From Pseudomonadota bacterium (GTDB lineage Bacteria; Pseudomonadota; Gammaproteobacteria; Xanthomonadales; Xanthomonadaceae): a stretch of 6,215 nt of DNA. Positions within the stretch are counted from its first letter, which is position 1. Every line of letters begins with the position of its first letter. The notes beneath the pieces were generated by a model, which worked only from the letters and a program-made list of their open reading frames with translations, ran no database searches and had not been told where the DNA came from. The stretch is taken from positions 1 to 6,215 of the forward strand of contig JAEXNZ010000428.1 in the NCBI GenBank assembly GCA_023439425.1. The letters are read 5' to 3'. Positions 1 to 6,130 of this stretch are shown one piece after another. Position numbers and translations under genes: made by a program.

Positions 1-1272
1 ATCCAACGGCGACCGCACCAGCCGCCCATCGTCCGCACGGGTCAGAATCGAATACCCACGGCTCACGGTCGCCAGCGGACTCACCGCCTCCATCGAGCGC
101 GCCAATCCACGCAACCGCAACTGATCACGCTGCAACTGCCGCGCCATCGCCGCGTCCACTCGCGGCTGCAACCGGGCCAGCCGTTCGCGCAGCGCCTCCA
201 GCCGTCGCTGCGGCGCGTTGTTGCGCAGCACGATGTCGGCGTGCCGCAGGCGCGCACGCCGACGTTCCAGCTGCTGCTGCCACACCGAAGCCAGTCGCCG
301 CGCCAGATCCTGCTGCCGGCGTTGCAGCAGCTGCAGCCGGTTCTGCGGGCTCTGCGCGTTCAATCGCAGCAGCGCACGGTCAGCGCGCTGTGTAGCCTGG
401 CTCATCGTGTGGCGTTGCAGCTGCACCATGCGCGCTGCATCGCGACGCAGCCGCAGCAGCAGGTCGCGCTGGTCCGGCACCAGCAGTTCGGCCGCCACCG
501 AGGGCGTAGGCGCACGCAGGTCGGCCGCGAAGTCGGACAGGCTGAAGTCGGTCTCATGGCCGACCGCGGAAACTACCGGCGTCTGGCTGGCCGCAATCGC
601 GCGGGCCAGCTGTTCGTCATTGAAGGCCCACAGGTCTTCCAGCGAACCGCCGCCGCGGGTGAGCAGAATCACGTCATAGCGTGCGCTGGCATCGGCCGCG
701 CGCAGCAGCGCGGTGATCTGCGCCGCCGCATTGTCGCCCTGCACCAGGCTGGGCAGCAGGTCGACCTCAAGCAGCGGGAAGCGGCGGGCCAGCACGCTCA
801 GCACGTCGCGTACCGCCGCGCCGGTCGGCGAGGTGATCACCGCCAGGCGCTGTACGTGGGCGGGCAGGGGACGCTTGCGTTCCGGCGCGAACAGGCCCTC
901 GGCTTCCAGTCGTGCCTTGAGCTGTTCATACGCGCGGCGCAGCGCGCCTTCGCCCGCTTCTTCCATGTGGTCGAGCACCATCTGGTACTCGCCGCGTGCG
1001 TCGTACAGGGTCAGCCGGCCACGCGCCAGCACGCGCATTCCCTCGCGCGGCACGAACTTCAGCCACTGGCTCTTGGGCTTGAACAGCGCCGCGCGGATCT
1101 GCGCGCGCGCATCCTTCAGGGTGAAGTACATATGCCCGGAGGCCGGGCGGGTCACGTTGCCCAGTTCGGCTTCCACCCACACCGAGGGAAAGCTGCCTTC
1201 CAGCAGATCACGGGCAAGCGCGTTGAGCTGGCTGGGGGTGAGAATCTGTGCAGTGCGTTCCATGCCGCTCAT
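1..1272 (-). CDS. xseA: Exodeoxyribonuclease VII large subunit (3' end cut by window edge)
   Basis: Large, catalytic subunit of exonuclease VII, which with several small XseB subunits degrades single-stranded DNA from both ends in the cytoplasm and takes part in repair and recombination. The 424 codons visible run without a stop to the window edge; the E. coli protein is about 456 residues, so roughly 20-30 C-terminal residues are missing. Residues about 10-100 form the N-terminal OB-fold (VWVEAELGN, GHMYFTLKD). The nuclease core follows: VITSPTGAAVRD with D156, RGGGSLEDLWAFNDE with R206, and GHETD with H239 and D242. These align with the residues I recall as catalytic in E. coli XseA (D155, R205, H238, D241). 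RAPTPS follows, then a long charged, Arg/Gln/Leu-rich helical region. The ATG at 1272 is chosen because it overlaps the queG stop as ATGA, suggesting translational coupling; no Shine-Dalgarno is evident. An in-frame ATG at 1263 (MERTAQ) is the alternative start. Family call is secure. Confidence 0.97.
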   Translation of the reverse strand, partial: MSGMERTAQILTPSQLNALARDLLEGSFPSVWVEAELGNVTRPASGHMYFTLKDARAQIRAALFKPKSQWLKFVPREGMRVLARGRLTLYDARGEYQMVLDHMEEAGEGALRRAYEQLKARLEAEGLFAPERKRPLPAHVQRLAVITSPTGAAVRDVLSVLARRFPLLEVDLLPSLVQGDNAAAQITALLRAADASARYDVILLTRGGGSLEDLWAFNDEQLARAIAASQTPVVSAVGHETDFSLSDFAADLRAPTPSVAAELLVPDQRDLLLRLRRDAARMVQLQRHTMSQATQRADRALLRLNAQSPQNRLQLLQRRQQDLARRLASVWQQQLERRRARLRHADIVLRNNAPQRRLEALRERLARLQPRVDAAMARQLQRDQLRLRGLARSMEAVSPLATVSRGYSILTRADDGRLVRSPLD

Positions 1273-2348
1273 GTTCGCACGTTGTGCCGGTGCAGTGCCC
1301 ATTGCACGTGCTCACGCACCACGTCGGACGGGTGATCCACGCGTGACTGCAACGCCGCCAGCGTGTCGGCGGTGCCCGGCGCATTGCCCAGCGCCACCGC
1401 GATGTTGCGCAGCCAGCGTTCGTGGCCGCTGCGACGGATCGGGCTGCCTTCGGTGCGGCGCAGGAACTCATCTTCTTCCCAGGCGAACAGCTGCGCCAGC
1501 GATGCGGTATCGAGCTGGTTGCGCGCGCGGAAGTCGGCCTCATCCGTACGCTTGGCGAACTTGTTCCAGGGACAGATCAGCTGGCAGTCGTCGCAGCCGT
1601 AGATGCGGTTGCCGATCAGCGGGCGCAGCTCTTCAGGAATCGCGCCGTCGTGTTCGATGGTCAGGTAGGAAATGCAGCGCCGCGCATCCAGCCGCTGCGG
1701 CGCGATGATCGCCTGGGTGGGGCAGATGTCGATGCAGCGCGTGCAACTGCCGCAGTGTGCGCTGGCCGGCGCATCCACCGGCAGCGGCAGGTCGATGTAG
1801 ATCTCGCCGATGAAAAACCAGGAACCGCCCTGCTTGTCGATCAGGCAGGTGTGCTTGCCGATCCAGCCCAGCCCGGCGTTGCGCGCCAGCGCCCGTTCCA
1901 GCACCGGGGCCGAATCCACGAACACGCGGTAGCCGAACGCGCCGATCTCGGCGGCCAGCGCGTCGGCCAGCTTCTGCAGGCGGTTGCGCATCAGCTTGTG
2001 GTAATCACGGCCCAGCGCGTAACGCGCCACATAGGCGCGCTCGCCATCATTCAAGGCCGCCCAGGCGTTGGTGTCGTCCTTGTGGCTGTAATCCATGCCC
2101 ACGGAAATGACCCGCACCGTGCCCGGCAGCAGCTCGGCCGGGCGCGCGCGCAGGGTGCCGTGGCGCGCCATCCAGTCCATGGTGCCGTACAGGCCCTTGC
2201 CCAGCCAGTCGGCCAGGTGCGCCTCGTCCTCGCCCAGCTCGATGCCGGCAATGCCGCCGCGCTGGAAGCCGTGCTCGCGCGCCAGCGCCCGCACGCGCTC
2301 GGCGGCACGGGTCAGGTGGACGGGGGCGGGCAGGGGCACGGCAGACAT
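1269..2348 (-). CDS. queG: Epoxyqueuosine reductase QueG
   Basis: Cobalamin-dependent iron-sulfur enzyme that reduces epoxyqueuosine to queuosine at wobble position 34 of GUN-anticodon tRNAs, the last step of queuosine synthesis, in the cytoplasm. The 359-residue product is close to the E. coli length (about 379). The N-terminal half has the conserved RVFVDSAPVLERALARNAGL segment (141-160), whose D145 probably corresponds to the catalytic Asp, followed by GWIGKHT. Two [4Fe-4S] sites are complete: CGSCTRCIDICP gives C199, C202, C205 and C209; C225 (RRCISYLTIEHDG) and CDDCQLICPWN (C252, C255, C259) supply the rest. The C-terminus (about 302-350; SPIRRSGHERWLRNIAVALG) is the HEAT-like tRNA-binding part. 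The ATG at 2348 is chosen because homologous sequence begins there; the frame stays open upstream but only antisense to nnr. It has no Shine-Dalgarno and lies next to a -10-like box. It is divergent from nnr and overlaps xseA by four bases at its 3' end. Confidence 0.97.
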   Translation of the reverse strand: MSAVPLPAPVHLTRAAERVRALAREHGFQRGGIAGIELGEDEAHLADWLGKGLYGTMDWMARHGTLRARPAELLPGTVRVISVGMDYSHKDDTNAWAALNDGERAYVARYALGRDYHKLMRNRLQKLADALAAEIGAFGYRVFVDSAPVLERALARNAGLGWIGKHTCLIDKQGGSWFFIGEIYIDLPLPVDAPASAHCGSCTRCIDICPTQAIIAPQRLDARRCISYLTIEHDGAIPEELRPLIGNRIYGCDDCQLICPWNKFAKRTDEADFRARNQLDTASLAQLFAWEEDEFLRRTEGSPIRRSGHERWLRNIAVALGNAPGTADTLAALQSRVDHPSDVVREHVQWALHRHNVRT

Positions 2349-2355
2349 GGTGACA

Positions 2356-2361
2356 AGTATA
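2356..2361 (-). promoter_or_regulatory. Candidate -10 box for queG-xseA
   Basis: Reading leftward, TATACT matches the sigma70 -10 consensus TATAAT at five of six positions. It ends eight bases before the A of the queG start codon, so transcription would begin at or one base before the ATG, giving a leaderless or nearly leaderless mRNA. The bases between it and the ATG contain no Shine-Dalgarno, which fits. No convincing -35 hexamer is seen 16-18 bp upstream, inside nnr. Inference from sequence only. Confidence 0.4.
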
Positions 2362-2365
2362 GAAT
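2358..2365 (+). promoter_or_regulatory. Candidate -10 box for nnr-tsaE
   Basis: TATAGAAT contains TAGAAT (2360-2365), a five-of-six match to TATAAT that ends seven bases before the A of the nnr ATG at 2372. That places the expected transcription start on or next to the A of the start codon, that is, a leaderless message. No Shine-Dalgarno precedes the ATG. The -35 region would lie at about 2337-2342 (CACGGC), within the start of queG, and is poor. The box shares bases with the opposing queG -10 candidate. Confidence 0.42.
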
Positions 2366-2371
2366 CCCGGC

Positions 2372-3847
2372 ATGTCCGAGCTTGCTGAACTGTTCGATGT
2401 GGCCGCCGCGCGCCAGCTGGATGCCCAGGCCAGCGCGACGCTGGGCGATGCCGGGGCTTCGCTGATGGAGCAGGCCGGCACCGCCGCCTGGCAGTGCCTG
2501 CTGCAGCGCTGGCCGCAGGCACAGCGCGTGTGCGTGGTGGTGGGGTCCGGCAACAACGGCGGCGACGGCCTGGTGCTGGCGCGGTTGGCGCTGCAGGCCG
2601 GCCGCAGCGTGCAGGTGCTTCGGTTGGCCGACGAAGGCGCACTGAGCGCGCTGTCGCAACGCATGCGCGCGCAGTACGCGGCGGCGGGTGGCAGCGTCGC
2701 GGTGTTCGAAGACGCGCTGCCGTCCGCCGATGTGATCGTGGACGCGCTGTTCGGCATCGGCCTGAACCGCGCACCCGCGGGCGAGGCGGAACGGGTCATC
2801 ACAGCGATGAATCACGCCACGGCACCGGTGCTGGCGCTGGATGTGCCCAGCGGCGTGGATGCGCAGACCGGCCAAGTGCCAGGCGTGGCGGTGCGTGCCG
2901 CCTGCACGCTGCAGTTCATCGTGGCGCACCAGGGCCTGTACACCGGCAACGCGCTCGAATACACCGGCGAACGCCAGCTGGTGGAACTGACACTGCCCGC
3001 AGCAGAGGCCCGCGTCGCGCCCAGCGCCGAGCTCTGGCAGGCGAACCGGCTGCCGGTGCTGCTGCCGCCGCGCCGTGCCAATACCCACAAGGGGGAATCT
3101 GGCCACGTGCTGTGCGTGGGCGGCAATCTGGGCAGTGGCGGAGCAGTGATGCTGGCCGCCGAAGCCGCGTTGCGTACAGGGGCTGGCCTGGTCAGCGTGG
3201 CCACCCAGGCACCACACGTCGGCCCGTTGCTGACCCGCCTGCCGGAAGCCATGACGCACGCCGTGCAGGACAGCGCCGAACTGCAACGCCTGCTGCCGCG
3301 CGCCAAGGTGATTGCGATTGGCCCGGGTCTGGGCCAGGACGACTGGGCGCGCGAATGCTGGCGGCTGGCGCGCGTCAGTGGCCTGCCCCTGGTGGTCGAT
3401 GCCGATGCGCTGAACCTGCTCGCCGCCGCCCCCCTGCCAATGCCGGATGCGGTGTTGACCCCGCATCCGGGCGAAGCCGCGCGCCTGCTGGGGGTGACCA
3501 CCGCCCAGGTGCAGGCGGACCGTTTCATTGCTGCGCAGCAGCTGGCCGAGCGCTTTGATGCCGTGGTGGTGCTGAAAGGGGCAGGTACCGTGGTGGCCGC
3601 GCCACACGCCCGATCGCGCGTGATCGCCGCCGGCAATCCCGGCATGGCAGTCGGTGGCATGGGCGACCTGCTCACCGGCATCATTGCCGCCCTGCGTGCG
3701 CAGGGACTGGGCGCGTTCAATGCGGCCAGTGCGGGTGCGCTGCTGCACGGCCTGGCCGGCGATGACGCTGCCGCCGAGGGCCAGCGTGGCCTGCTTCCTA
3801 CTGATCTGCTGGTGCCGCTGCGCCGCCGGCTCAACCCTGAACTGTGA
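2372..3847 (+). CDS. nnr: Bifunctional NAD(P)H-hydrate epimerase / ADP-dependent (S)-NAD(P)H-hydrate dehydratase
   Basis: Metabolite-repair enzyme. The N-terminal domain epimerises R and S forms of hydrated NADH/NADPH (NADHX/NADPHX), and the C-terminal domain dehydrates the S form back to the working cofactor using ADP. The 491-residue length fits the fused YjeF family (E. coli about 515). Epimerase part, residues 1 to about 215: LMEQAG (31-36), VVVGSGNNGGDG (55-66), DALFGIGL (124-131) and DVPSGVD (157-163). Dehydratase part, about 225-491, with a ribokinase-like fold: NTHKGESGHVLCVGG (237-251), VDADALN (342-348), LTPHPGEAARLLG (362-374), LKGAGT (401-406) and GNPGMAVGGMGDLLTG (421-436), where D432 in the GMGD motif is the likely catalytic Asp. 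The ATG at 2372 begins the typical N-terminus; there is no Shine-Dalgarno, but a -10-like box lies seven bases upstream. Its stop overlaps an alternative GTG start of tsaE. Both active sites look intact. Confidence 0.97.
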   Translation: MSELAELFDVAAARQLDAQASATLGDAGASLMEQAGTAAWQCLLQRWPQAQRVCVVVGSGNNGGDGLVLARLALQAGRSVQVLRLADEGALSALSQRMRAQYAAAGGSVAVFEDALPSADVIVDALFGIGLNRAPAGEAERVITAMNHATAPVLALDVPSGVDAQTGQVPGVAVRAACTLQFIVAHQGLYTGNALEYTGERQLVELTLPAAEARVAPSAELWQANRLPVLLPPRRANTHKGESGHVLCVGGNLGSGGAVMLAAEAALRTGAGLVSVATQAPHVGPLLTRLPEAMTHAVQDSAELQRLLPRAKVIAIGPGLGQDDWARECWRLARVSGLPLVVDADALNLLAAAPLPMPDAVLTPHPGEAARLLGVTTAQVQADRFIAAQQLAERFDAVVVLKGAGTVVAAPHARSRVIAAGNPGMAVGGMGDLLTGIIAALRAQGLGAFNAASAGALLHGLAGDDAAAEGQRGLLPTDLLVPLRRRLNPEL

Positions 3848-3852
3848 GCGTG

Positions 3853-4335
3853 ATGACTGACTTCTTCCTGGCCACGGCCGACGACACCGACCGCCTGGGC
3901 GCACAACTGGCGGCGACCCGGCCGCCGCAGGCGGTGATGCAGCTGCGCGGCGACCTCGGCGCGGGCAAGTCGACCCTGGCCCGCGCGCTGCTGCGTGCGC
4001 TGGGCGTGCAGGGCGCGATCCGCAGCCCCACCTACACGCTGGTCGAGCGCTATCCGCTGGCCGACGGCAGCGAAGCCTGGCACCTGGATCTGTACCGCAT
4101 CGGCCAGGCTGACGAACTGGAGTTCCTGGGGTTGGACGAGGGCAGCGCGTCGCTGTGGCTGGTGGAATGGCCAGAGCGCGGTGCGGGTGCACTGCCACCG
4201 ACCGACCTGATCGTGGCACTGGAGATCGATGGCAACGGGCGTCGTGCAAGTCTCACCAGCGTGAGCGACGCTGGTGCTGAATGGGTTCAGCGGCTGCGTG
4301 AAGGAGGCGACTTGCGCCCCCTTTCTGCCGGCTGA
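3853..4335 (+). CDS. tsaE: tRNA threonylcarbamoyladenosine biosynthesis ATPase TsaE
   Basis: Cytoplasmic P-loop ATPase that works with TsaB and TsaD to attach threonylcarbamoyl to A37 of ANN-decoding tRNAs (t6A); usually essential. From the ATG the protein is 160 residues, near the 153 of E. coli TsaE. Visible motifs are the Walker A GDLGAGKST (33-41), SPTYTLVERY (58-67), HLDLYRI (77-83) and LVEWPERG (103-110), the family's usual order. The start is uncertain. GTG at 3844 overlaps the nnr TGA as GTGA and would add three residues (MSV); GTG at 3850 is also in frame. I prefer the ATG at 3853 because it gives a typical MTDFFL opening, with a weak GTGAG motif just upstream. Translation is probably coupled to nnr. 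The last roughly 20 residues are beyond the conserved core, and their DNA carries a 9-bp hairpin (4254-4276). Confidence 0.95.
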   Translation: MTDFFLATADDTDRLGAQLAATRPPQAVMQLRGDLGAGKSTLARALLRALGVQGAIRSPTYTLVERYPLADGSEAWHLDLYRIGQADELEFLGLDEGSASLWLVEWPERGAGALPPTDLIVALEIDGNGRRASLTSVSDAGAEWVQRLREGGDLRPLSAG

Positions 4336-4336
4336 C

Positions 4337-4342
4337 AGGAGG
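4337..4342 (+). promoter_or_regulatory. Shine-Dalgarno-like AGGAGG without a matching start codon
   Basis: A perfect AGGAGG two bases after the tsaE stop. The 5-12 bases that follow (AAATATCCCC...) contain no ATG, GTG or TTG, so it does not serve a recognisable gene. It may be chance, a relic of a former start, or part of a leader structure for the amidase mRNA. Confidence 0.35.
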
Positions 4343-4374
4343 AAATATCCCCAGGTTACGGATTATTAAGGAAA

Positions 4375-4380
4375 AAGGAG
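4375..4380 (+). promoter_or_regulatory. Second Shine-Dalgarno-like motif (AAGGAG) in the tsaE-amidase spacer
   Basis: AAGGAG ends 19 bases before the GTG at 4400 and 37 bases before the ATG at 4418, too far for normal use at either amidase start. The TTG at 4381 is immediately adjacent and out of frame with the amidase. GAAAA (4371-4375) and TTTTC (4385-4389) could pair and place the GGAG in the loop of a weak AT-rich hairpin. Its role is unresolved. Confidence 0.3.
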
Positions 4381-4409
4381 TTGCTTTTCATTCAGCGCGG
4401 TGATTGAAT
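4381..4409 (+). promoter_or_regulatory. Weak candidate promoter for the amidase gene
   Basis: TTGCTT (4381-4386), a 17-bp spacer, then TTGAAT (4404-4409) preceded by an extended -10 TG (4401-4402). The hexamers match the sigma70 consensus only moderately (3/6 and 4/6), but spacing is ideal and the segment lies in the only AT-rich stretch of this strand (4341-4400 is about 43% GC). Transcription would start near 4416, so the ATG at 4418 would be almost leaderless. This competes with simple read-through from nnr-tsaE. Confidence 0.28.
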
Positions 4410-4417
4410 CCCCATCC

Positions 4418-5995
4418 ATGCCAATGGGGAAATCGCTCACCGCCATCGTTGCAGCCGTCGGACTCTGTCTGGCGAGCGCGGCTGCGTGGGCCGGTGAAGT
4501 CCGCCAGGTGGCCCTGCAGACCGGTGCCACCGGCACCCGCGCCGAGATCGCGCTGGCCGGCAGTGGCGGTTACAAGACCCTTTCGTTGTCCGGCCCGAAC
4601 CGCCTGGTGGTGGATTTCCCGGACTCCAGCGCCATCCGCAACCTCAAGCTGCCCACGCCCACCGGCGTGGTCACCGCCGTGCGCACCGGTCAGCCGGTGC
4701 CGGGCACGTTCCGGGTGGTGTTCGATCTGGCCGAATCGGTCGCGCCGTTCAAGCCGCAGATGCTCAAGCAGGGCGATGAGTCCCGGCTGGTGATCGAGTG
4801 GCCGGGCGATGCGCCGTCCAGTGTGGCAGCTGCACCCGCGGCCAAGCCGCCGGTCACCGCTGCCACGCCTGCGTCTGTTGCGCCCGCGCCGGTCGCGACT
4901 GCACAGACTGCCGGCCCGACGCCGGCCGAAGCTGCGCAGGCACGTGACGAAGCCGCTCGTGCCACGGCACTGCTTACGGCCAACGCACGCCAGCAGGCCA
5001 GTGCCGGTGCAGCGGCTCCGGTACCCACGCCGGCCGCACCGACGGCCACTGGCACGGTGACCTCGGCCAGCACCGCCAATGCAGCCAGTAACGCGATGTC
5101 GCCGGCGGCCATTCTGGCCGGCCAGCCGACTGCTGCGGTGGCACCGGCTCCGGCACCCACGCCGGTGGTTCCGGTGCAGGCACCGCGCCCGGTAATGCCC
5201 AGCGACGCTTCGCGGATCAAGATGCAGGCGGGCATGCGCCCGCTGGTGGTGGCGATCGATCCGGGCCATGGCGGCCAGGATCCGGGCGCGGTTGGCCCAA
5301 CCGGCAAGCGCGAAAAAGACATCACTCTGGCGGTGGCGCGTGAGCTGGCGCGGCAGGTGAATGCCACGCCGGGCCTGAAGGCCTACCTCACCCGCGACAG
5401 CGACGTGTTCATTCCGCTGCCGATGCGCGCGCAGAAGGCGCGTTCGGCGAAGGCCGACATCTTCATTTCAATCCACGCCGATGCGGCGGAAAACCGCGCG
5501 GCCAAGGGCTCCTCGGTATACGTGCTCTCAACCAAGGGCGCGTCGTCGCAGCGCGCGCGCTGGCTGGCCGACAAGGAAAACGCGGCCGATCTGGTCGGTG
5601 GCGTTCGCCTGCAGCAGACCGAGGGCACGCTTGCCAACGTATTGCTGGATCTGGCCCAGAGCGGTTACATGAAGGCCTCGGAAGACGCGGCCGGCCATGT
5701 GCTGGGCGGTCTCAAGCGCATCGGCAAGAACCACAAGCCGAACATCGAGCGCGCCAACTTCGCGGTGCTGCGCACGTCGGACATGCCGGCGATGCTCGTG
5801 GAAACCGCGTTCATCTCCAACCCGGACGAAGAGCGCCGCCTGATGGACCCGGCCTACCAGCGCCAGCTGGCCGGAGCCGTGCTGGACGGTGTACACACCT
5901 TCTTCAGTCGCCAGCCGCCCCCGGGCACCCTGTACGCCGCCCGCGCCCAGGCCGAAATCGACGCCGCCAGCACCGTCGCCGGCGGCAGCAAGTAA
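4418..5995 (+). CDS. amiB: Periplasmic N-acetylmuramoyl-L-alanine amidase with AMIN domain (AmiB/AmiC type)
   Basis: Zinc amidase that cuts the bond between N-acetylmuramic acid and the stem peptide, splitting septal peptidoglycan during daughter-cell separation. From the ATG at 4418 it has 525 residues. Residues 1-25 are a Sec-type signal peptide, probably cleaved after AWA; there is no twin-arginine motif and no valid lipobox at C17. About 27-131 is an AMIN domain (NRLVVDFPDSS, VRTGQPVPGTFRVVFDL). About 132-272 is an Ala/Pro/Thr linker with a charged, probably helical stretch near 170-195. About 273-505 is Amidase_3: DPGHGG (H284), GKREKDI (E299) and SIHAD (H353) are the zinc ligands, and LVETAFISN carries the catalytic E462. 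The segment after SIHAD is long enough for the regulatory helix of EnvC/NlpD-controlled amidases. A PPPGT tail follows, with no LysM. Starts at GTG 4400 and ATG 4424 are possible; none has a well-placed Shine-Dalgarno. Position after tsaE argues for amiB; xanthomonad relatives are often labelled amiC. Confidence 0.94.
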   Translation: MPMGKSLTAIVAAVGLCLASAAAWAGEVRQVALQTGATGTRAEIALAGSGGYKTLSLSGPNRLVVDFPDSSAIRNLKLPTPTGVVTAVRTGQPVPGTFRVVFDLAESVAPFKPQMLKQGDESRLVIEWPGDAPSSVAAAPAAKPPVTAATPASVAPAPVATAQTAGPTPAEAAQARDEAARATALLTANARQQASAGAAAPVPTPAAPTATGTVTSASTANAASNAMSPAAILAGQPTAAVAPAPAPTPVVPVQAPRPVMPSDASRIKMQAGMRPLVVAIDPGHGGQDPGAVGPTGKREKDITLAVARELARQVNATPGLKAYLTRDSDVFIPLPMRAQKARSAKADIFISIHADAAENRAAKGSSVYVLSTKGASSQRARWLADKENAADLVGGVRLQQTEGTLANVLLDLAQSGYMKASEDAAGHVLGGLKRIGKNHKPNIERANFAVLRTSDMPAMLVETAFISNPDEERRLMDPAYQRQLAGAVLDGVHTFFSRQPPPGTLYAARAQAEIDAASTVAGGSK

Positions 5996-6020
5996 GAGCC
6001 CTGCGGGGCATCATCCTCTC

Positions 6021-6030
6021 TGCAATTGCA
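6021..6030. repeat. 10-bp perfect palindrome downstream of the amidase gene
   Basis: TGCAATTGCA equals its own reverse complement and lies 25 bases after the amidase stop, just ahead of the GTAG palindrome. It could be a protein-binding half of the repeat region or chance. No function can be assigned. Confidence 0.35.
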
Positions 6031-6038
6031 CGCACCGC

Positions 6039-6060
6039 GTAGAGCCGGGCTTGCCCGGCT
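6039..6060 (+). repeat. SMAG/REP-type GTAG palindromic element
   Basis: GTAG (6039-6042) is followed by a perfect 8-bp inverted repeat, AGCCGGGC (6043-6050) and GCCCGGCT (6053-6060), around TT. This is the layout of the 22-25 nt Stenotrophomonas GTAG (SMAG) elements, REP-like units scattered between genes and thought to be spread by RAYT transposases. In RNA it would form a stable hairpin about 45 bases after the amidase stop and could protect the 3' end or help end transcription, although no U-tract follows. Family assignment is from the pattern; single copy in this window. Confidence 0.75.
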
Positions 6061-6130
6061 GCCGTTGCATTTGTGCGAACAACCGGTGCTCACGGTGCCT
6101 CTGGTTTGGCGGCTCGGGATGGGCGTTCCG

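Noticed and set aside
241..1335. A 364-codon rightward open frame antisense to xseA
   Set aside because: It has no recognisable motif and the composition of an antisense shadow; the leftward frame encodes an unmistakable XseA.
2349..2774. Upstream extension of the queG frame to about 2774 (142 extra codons)
   Set aside because: The extra part is Arg/Pro/Ala-rich with no QueG homology and lies antisense to nnr; the known N-terminus begins at the ATG at 2348.
2312..4249. A 645-residue leftward open frame across nnr and tsaE
   Set aside because: It is a His/Gln/Arg-rich shadow of the two rightward genes, caused by GC-biased third positions. Both sense genes have complete family motifs.
4370..4384. 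Sigma54-type promoter (GG ... TTGC) ahead of the amidase gene
   Set aside because: The GG and GC elements are one base off the required ten-base spacing and the -24 consensus TGGCAC is absent.
4381..4407. An eight-codon leader peptide starting at TTG 4381 and ending at TGA 4405-4407
   Set aside because: The GGAG motif abuts the TTG directly, leaving no spacing for initiation, and the peptide shows no attenuator-like codon run.
5998..6009. Possible intrinsic terminator just after the amidase stop (GCCC TGCG GGGC)
   Set aside because: The stem is only four base pairs and no T-run follows, so it cannot be supported as a terminator.
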